Positions 6,753 to 9,881 of a stretch of 9,881 bases of DNA are shown here, one piece after another. The stretch lies in NCBI GenBank assembly GCA_002410125.1, contig DHQH01000030.1, forward strand, positions 1 to 9,881, in the 5' to 3' direction. A program made the position numbers and the translations under genes. Each line of letters starts with the position of its first letter. Position 1 is the first letter of the stretch. This DNA is from Alphaproteobacteria bacterium UBA5343. GTDB taxonomy: Bacteria > Pseudomonadota > Alphaproteobacteria > RF32 > UBA5343. The notes beneath the pieces are model-generated. The model saw only the letters and a list, made by a program, of their open reading frames with translations. It made no database searches and had not been told where the DNA came from.

Positions 6753-8189
6753 TTATTTATCTCCTTTATTCCCATAACTATTCTTACTATTATTAGCCCA
6801 ACTACTTAATTTGTTAGTAGCTTTATCTTTTAGTTTTCCAATACCTTTTTTCTCAGCTCCATCTCCGCTACCACTTCCTTTTTTACCAAATTTATTCATC
6901 GCTCCTCTAACTCCAGCTTTAGTAGCGTTGGTGCCAGCATTTTTAAGTCCTGTTCCAACTTTTTTAGCTTTTCCTTTAGCCATGCTCATCATTTGACCAC
7001 CAAAACGTTGTGCTCCTTCACCCTTTCCAAGTCCTCCTGATGGAATAAACAAATTAGCAAATTGTGGAACTTGTGCAATAAATAAAATCCCAAAAATAAC
7101 TGATGCAACAAGCAAAATGAAAGTCGCAGACCATATACTAAATAAGCTATCAATCTTCTCAACCATATCATCTCTAACTGAATCATTCATACTCGCTTGG
7201 TCTAAATATTGGAATACTTGATCTATCCCTCCAATAGATGCTTCTATAACACTTTTTACTAGTAGAACTAAAATAATGGTAAATACATATATACCTAATC
7301 CCTCACTAATTGAGTTAAGAATCTTCCCAGCATATTTTTTAGTCACATTAAAGACATAAAATACAAAGGCAAGTGGCATAAGCATAATTCCAAGTGCAAT
7401 CTTAATTAATGAATCAAGCAACTTAAACGGAACCGCAATCATCAATAATATCCCAATCACATATATAATAGCCCCTTTAATCCAGTCCAAAACATCAAAG
7501 AATTTAACAATCGTCTTACCTAAAATCTCAACACTAGGGGCTCCAGCATGGGTTGCATAACACATTAAAGCATGTCCCATCACCATAGGGAATATTAATA
7601 AATCAAATATCTGATTTATCAGACACATATAAGCACTTTCAACAGTTGAAGGGAATAACGATCCACTATTTCCACTCGAAATAACACATTCTCCACCATC
7701 AGATATTGCCATACCGAAATCAGCCGCAGCTAACACAATAGGCTCTACAATATATTCTATTATAAAAGGAGGTCCTGCCATTACGGCCGCATAAGCTAAG
7801 AGCATTTTAAATAGCTTTTTTACAATTTCAAAAATCAGTTCCCTAGGGTTAACATCACCAAGAGATGATAATTTTTGCAACATTTCAAAAACTATCCAAA
7901 GAGCAAATAATATAACCATTAATTTCAAACAAGCATCTTTAATTACAGGATAAACAGCAATTGAAGTATCGGCTAAAGATCTAAGTAGTATCTCAAATAT
8001 TTTACATACATAACAAGATCCATACACTGCTTTTAATTCTTCAGTTGTTTGACACCGACCAAATAAAGATGCCGCACTCTCATTGGTCATTATTATTAAA
8101 GTAATCCCAACAAATATTAATATTCTAACAAATTTATTATTCATTTGTTGTTTAATTAAAGAAGTGACATATAAAGATAATCTATTCAT
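6753..8189 (-). CDS. VirB6/TrbL-family T4SS inner-membrane protein (second paralog)
   Basis: About 478 residues; a T4SS channel subunit by family. An N-terminal membrane anchor (about 19-35) is followed by C46-x12-C59-x2-C62-K-I-F-E, then membrane segments at about 87-104, 127-145, 238-258, 262-281, 299-315 and 353-373. The core L-L-D-S-L-I-K-I...M-P-L...F-N-V-T-x-x-Y (257-286) matches both neighbours. The external loop holds C168-x10-F179-P180-x8-C189. The last 90 residues form a Gly/Lys-rich basic tail. The frame is open back to GTG at 8222, but ATG at 8189 is preferred: GGAGG sits 5 nt before it, it overlaps the upstream stop (ATGAATAG), and it gives the same MNRL start as the gene upstream. 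ATG at 8192 is also possible. The 8-nt overlap suggests translational coupling. Confidence 0.82.
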   Translation of the reverse strand: MNRLSLYVTSLIKQQMNNKFVRILIFVGITLIIMTNESAASLFGRCQTTEELKAVYGSCYVCKIFEILLRSLADTSIAVYPVIKDACLKLMVILFALWIVFEMLQKLSSLGDVNPRELIFEIVKKLFKMLLAYAAVMAGPPFIIEYIVEPIVLAAADFGMAISDGGECVISSGNSGSLFPSTVESAYMCLINQIFDLLIFPMVMGHALMCYATHAGAPSVEILGKTIVKFFDVLDWIKGAIIYVIGILLMIAVPFKLLDSLIKIALGIMLMPLAFVFYVFNVTKKYAGKILNSISEGLGIYVFTIILVLLVKSVIEASIGGIDQVFQYLDQASMNDSVRDDMVEKIDSLFSIWSATFILLVASVIFGILFIAQVPQFANLFIPSGGLGKGEGAQRFGGQMMSMAKGKAKKVGTGLKNAGTNATKAGVRGAMNKFGKKGSGSGDGAEKKGIGKLKDKATNKLSSWANNSKNSYGNKGDK

Positions 8190-9510
8190 CATCACCTCCA
8201 CTTGCTTTTTGTTTATCAGCACCTTGGAAGAATCTTTTGGCTTTACCAGCCATTTGCCCAGCTTTAGTATTTGCTAACTTGTCTTTAGCTTTCATCGCTT
8301 TTTGAGTAAGTCCAGATTTAAGAGCTAAAGCCGATCCTCCAGTAATAGCGAGAGCAACAAGAGCTTGACCAAGAGCTTTCAGTTTTTGAGCCGCTCCTCC
8401 CTTAATTCCACCACCAACCATAGAATCAGCAGTCTTTGTTGCAAATTCAATGGCTGACATTAAGAAGAAGCATAAGAATAGCGATGTTAAAAATGCTACC
8501 CCAGGTCTTGCAAATTCTTTTACATCATCCAAACTATCATCAACTGTACATCCAGCAGGGCTTAGTACAGGATATTGATCTGTAACAAATGCTTGAATGG
8601 TATTAATAACTAATGTCATTAAGATACAAATAAATACCAAATTAGCCCCACAATTTAATATATAGGTAAATGCTTGACTGGTATATCCTTTAGTTATTTT
8701 AAAGGCAAAAGCCATCACCCATAATGGAAACATTGCTAAGATCAAACCAAATCTGACAGTATTATCCACTAAATAAAATACAAAAACTAAATCAATAGCT
8801 AAGAATATAAATAGATATAATATACCTATTAATCTGCCAGTGATAGGCACATCAAGAGTTAGCATTCTAATACCAATAGCTTTACCCATAACTAATTTTT
8901 CATGAATTCTGCAAATAATACATTCTAATGCAGTTCTAGGACCTTCAGGAAAACCAGCCCCGCTCATATCTTCTCCACCGGCTACAAAACAAGCTCCATA
9001 ATTTTCACCTGATTGCGACACTCCAACACTTAAAACTTCATTAGCAAAATCAATACAAGCAATAAATATTGGCATAACTAGGTTATTTAATGCCCATATT
9101 ATATTATCAAGACTACTAACAATTATTCCACAAGCAACACAGACAAATAGCTGTCGGAAAACAGTATTCCAAAACTCAGCTGCACTTTGTGATAGTGATT
9201 TATTAAATATCTTCAAACATTGCACAGCAAACCAAAGTGCAAAAGCAACCATAATAAACCCAAAAGCACCTTTTGATACTTTTTCATATAAATTAACAGC
9301 CATCTCACCAGCAGCATTATAAATAAGTGTAAATAACTTAGATTGCCAGCAATCAGCCTTAGCATTCCACTGAGCTTCACAGGAAGATTTATCACCAGCA
9401 GTTTCATCAAAAGATTGTTCACCACATGCAGAAAGAGACATAGTAAGAATAACAGCGATAAAAATCACTTTCAATACTCTAAAATAATCTATTTGTCTCA
9501 ATCTATTCAT
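8182..9510 (-). CDS. VirB6/TrbL-family T4SS inner-membrane protein with lipoprotein-type signal (first paralog)
   Basis: 442 residues; a T4SS channel subunit by family. A basic start and hydrophobic stretch (12-28) end in L-S-A-C29, a good lipobox, so the N-terminus may be cleaved by signal peptidase II and lipidated. Membrane segments follow at about 83-98, 121-153 (one or two), 227-249, 253-272, 286-308 and 337-355, with a further hydrophobic stretch at 382-397. The core L-V-D-N-T-V-R-F...M-F-P-L...F-K-I-T-x-x-Y (247-276) aligns with both downstream paralogs. The N-terminal cluster is C44-x9-C54-x2-S57, so the third cysteine of the paralogs is Ser here. The external loop has C174-x12-F187-P188-x8-C197. 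The tail is basic, then GDDE. ATG at 9510 directly follows an in-frame TAA, so it is the earliest start; the ribosome site is weak. Confidence 0.82.
   Translation of the reverse strand: MNRLRQIDYFRVLKVIFIAVILTMSLSACGEQSFDETAGDKSSCEAQWNAKADCWQSKLFTLIYNAAGEMAVNLYEKVSKGAFGFIMVAFALWFAVQCLKIFNKSLSQSAAEFWNTVFRQLFVCVACGIIVSSLDNIIWALNNLVMPIFIACIDFANEVLSVGVSQSGENYGACFVAGGEDMSGAGFPEGPRTALECIICRIHEKLVMGKAIGIRMLTLDVPITGRLIGILYLFIFLAIDLVFVFYLVDNTVRFGLILAMFPLWVMAFAFKITKGYTSQAFTYILNCGANLVFICILMTLVINTIQAFVTDQYPVLSPAGCTVDDSLDDVKEFARPGVAFLTSLFLCFFLMSAIEFATKTADSMVGGGIKGGAAQKLKALGQALVALAITGGSALALKSGLTQKAMKAKDKLANTKAGQMAGKAKRFFQGADKQKASGGDDE
8194..8199 (-). promoter_or_regulatory. Ribosome binding site that fixes the start of the second VirB6 gene
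   Basis: GGAGGT on the minus strand lies inside the last codons of the first VirB6 gene. It is only 1 nt from ATG at 8192 but 4 nt from ATG at 8189, so the latter is favoured. It is the strongest Shine-Dalgarno match among the genes of the window. Confidence 0.7.
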
Positions 9511-9530
9511 TTATAAATCTTTCTCAGTAA

Positions 9531-9881
9531 TTATCGTTTTATTCTAGGAATAACTTTTTTAAAGGCATCCCCTATACTAGACTTTGCCTTTTTCCCAACT
9601 GTTGATGCTTTATGTAATTTATCATCAATATTTTTCCTAGTATTTTTACCAATACCACTATATGTTTTACCTTGCTCTGACATTACTTTTTCTGATTTAC
9701 CTTCAGTAAGTCTTTGTCTATTAGTCTTCTTAAAATCTTCTAATCCCTGAGGTGTTTTATTAAAGGCTCTTTTTTCAGCTCTCTTCTGTTTGCCTTCTTT
9801 TATTTTTTCCAGACGTTCAACAAGTTTTTCCTTGAATCGTTCATCTTCGTAATTTGTCAATTCTTTTTCGATCAAATCTAA
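9531..9881 (-). CDS. C-terminal part of a basic, lysine-rich protein upstream of the VirB6 genes (5' end beyond right edge)
   Basis: The frame is open to the right edge: the codons before the first internal TTG are TTA and GAT, not stops. The visible 116 residues are therefore probably the end of a longer gene. TAA is at 9533-9531. The sequence is hydrophilic and highly charged: a Glu/Lys-rich helix-like segment (KEKLVERLEKIKEGKQKR), then a Lys/Arg/Gly/Ser-rich end (KASTVGKKAKSSIGDAFKK). No cysteine or membrane segment is visible. The basic end resembles the tails of the first two VirB6-like proteins, so it could be the tail of a fourth VirB6 paralog or a separate T4SS-associated protein. It ends 20 nt before the first VirB6 gene, so it is probably in the same operon. 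Function not assigned. Confidence 0.6.
   Translation of the reverse strand, partial: LDLIEKELTNYEDERFKEKLVERLEKIKEGKQKRAEKRAFNKTPQGLEDFKKTNRQRLTEGKSEKVMSEQGKTYSGIGKNTRKNIDDKLHKASTVGKKAKSSIGDAFKKVIPRIKR

Noticed and set aside
8190..8222. Longer second VirB6 protein starting at GTG 8222.
   Set aside because: It would overlap the previous gene by 41 nt and add a polar 11-residue extension without a ribosome site, whereas ATG at 8189 has GGAGG at good spacing.

Overview
The window is AT-rich and every gene I can support lies on the minus strand, so transcription runs from the right edge to the left edge. Three consecutive polytopic membrane proteins share the VirB6/TrbL core of type IV secretion systems (T4SS). 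Tandem non-identical virB6 genes are typical of Rickettsiales and related AT-rich, host-associated Alphaproteobacteria. That lineage is an inference; no rRNA, tRNA or housekeeping gene is present to confirm it. Stop codons behave normally under code 11.

Layout in order of transcription. (1) 9881-9531: the 3' end of a lysine-rich protein that enters from beyond the right edge. (2) 9510-8182, 8189-6753 and 6749-4572: three VirB6-like genes packed with a 20-nt gap, an 8-nt overlap and a 3-nt gap, evidently one operon. All three carry the same periplasmic cysteine pattern, C-x(10-12)-F-P-x(8)-C, plus an N-terminal cysteine cluster. The first has a lipoprotein-type signal, and the third has a soluble tail of about 350 residues with duplicated beta-hairpin-like modules. 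(3) 4571-4443: a short regulatory gap with a good extended -10 promoter and an 11-bp perfect inverted repeat that flanks the -10 box. (4) 4442-3471: a regulator with two XRE-type helix-turn-helix domains and a degenerate LexA/S24-like C-terminal domain. (5) 3449-3417: a bidirectional intrinsic terminator. (6) 3320-1: a giant repetitive protein with at least 1,106 codons visible, starting at GTG and still open at the left edge. It has a small N-terminal domain, a Gln/Ala-rich helical segment, a Pro/Thr/Ala/Val-rich linker, an array of 19-residue Ala/Gln repeats, 25-31-residue STE[LI]-type repeats and a very acidic tail ending in near-identical 17-residue EYEYVEE repeats.

How the parts may work together (inference). 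The VirB6-like proteins would form the inner-membrane channel of a T4SS whose other genes lie outside the window, probably to the right. The regulator probably represses itself. A 10-mer from its operator recurs just upstream of the giant gene, so it may control that gene too. The giant protein has no recognisable function. Its size, low cysteine content, repeats and acidic tyrosine-containing tail make it a candidate substrate or structural partner of the secretion system, but nothing in the sequence proves this.
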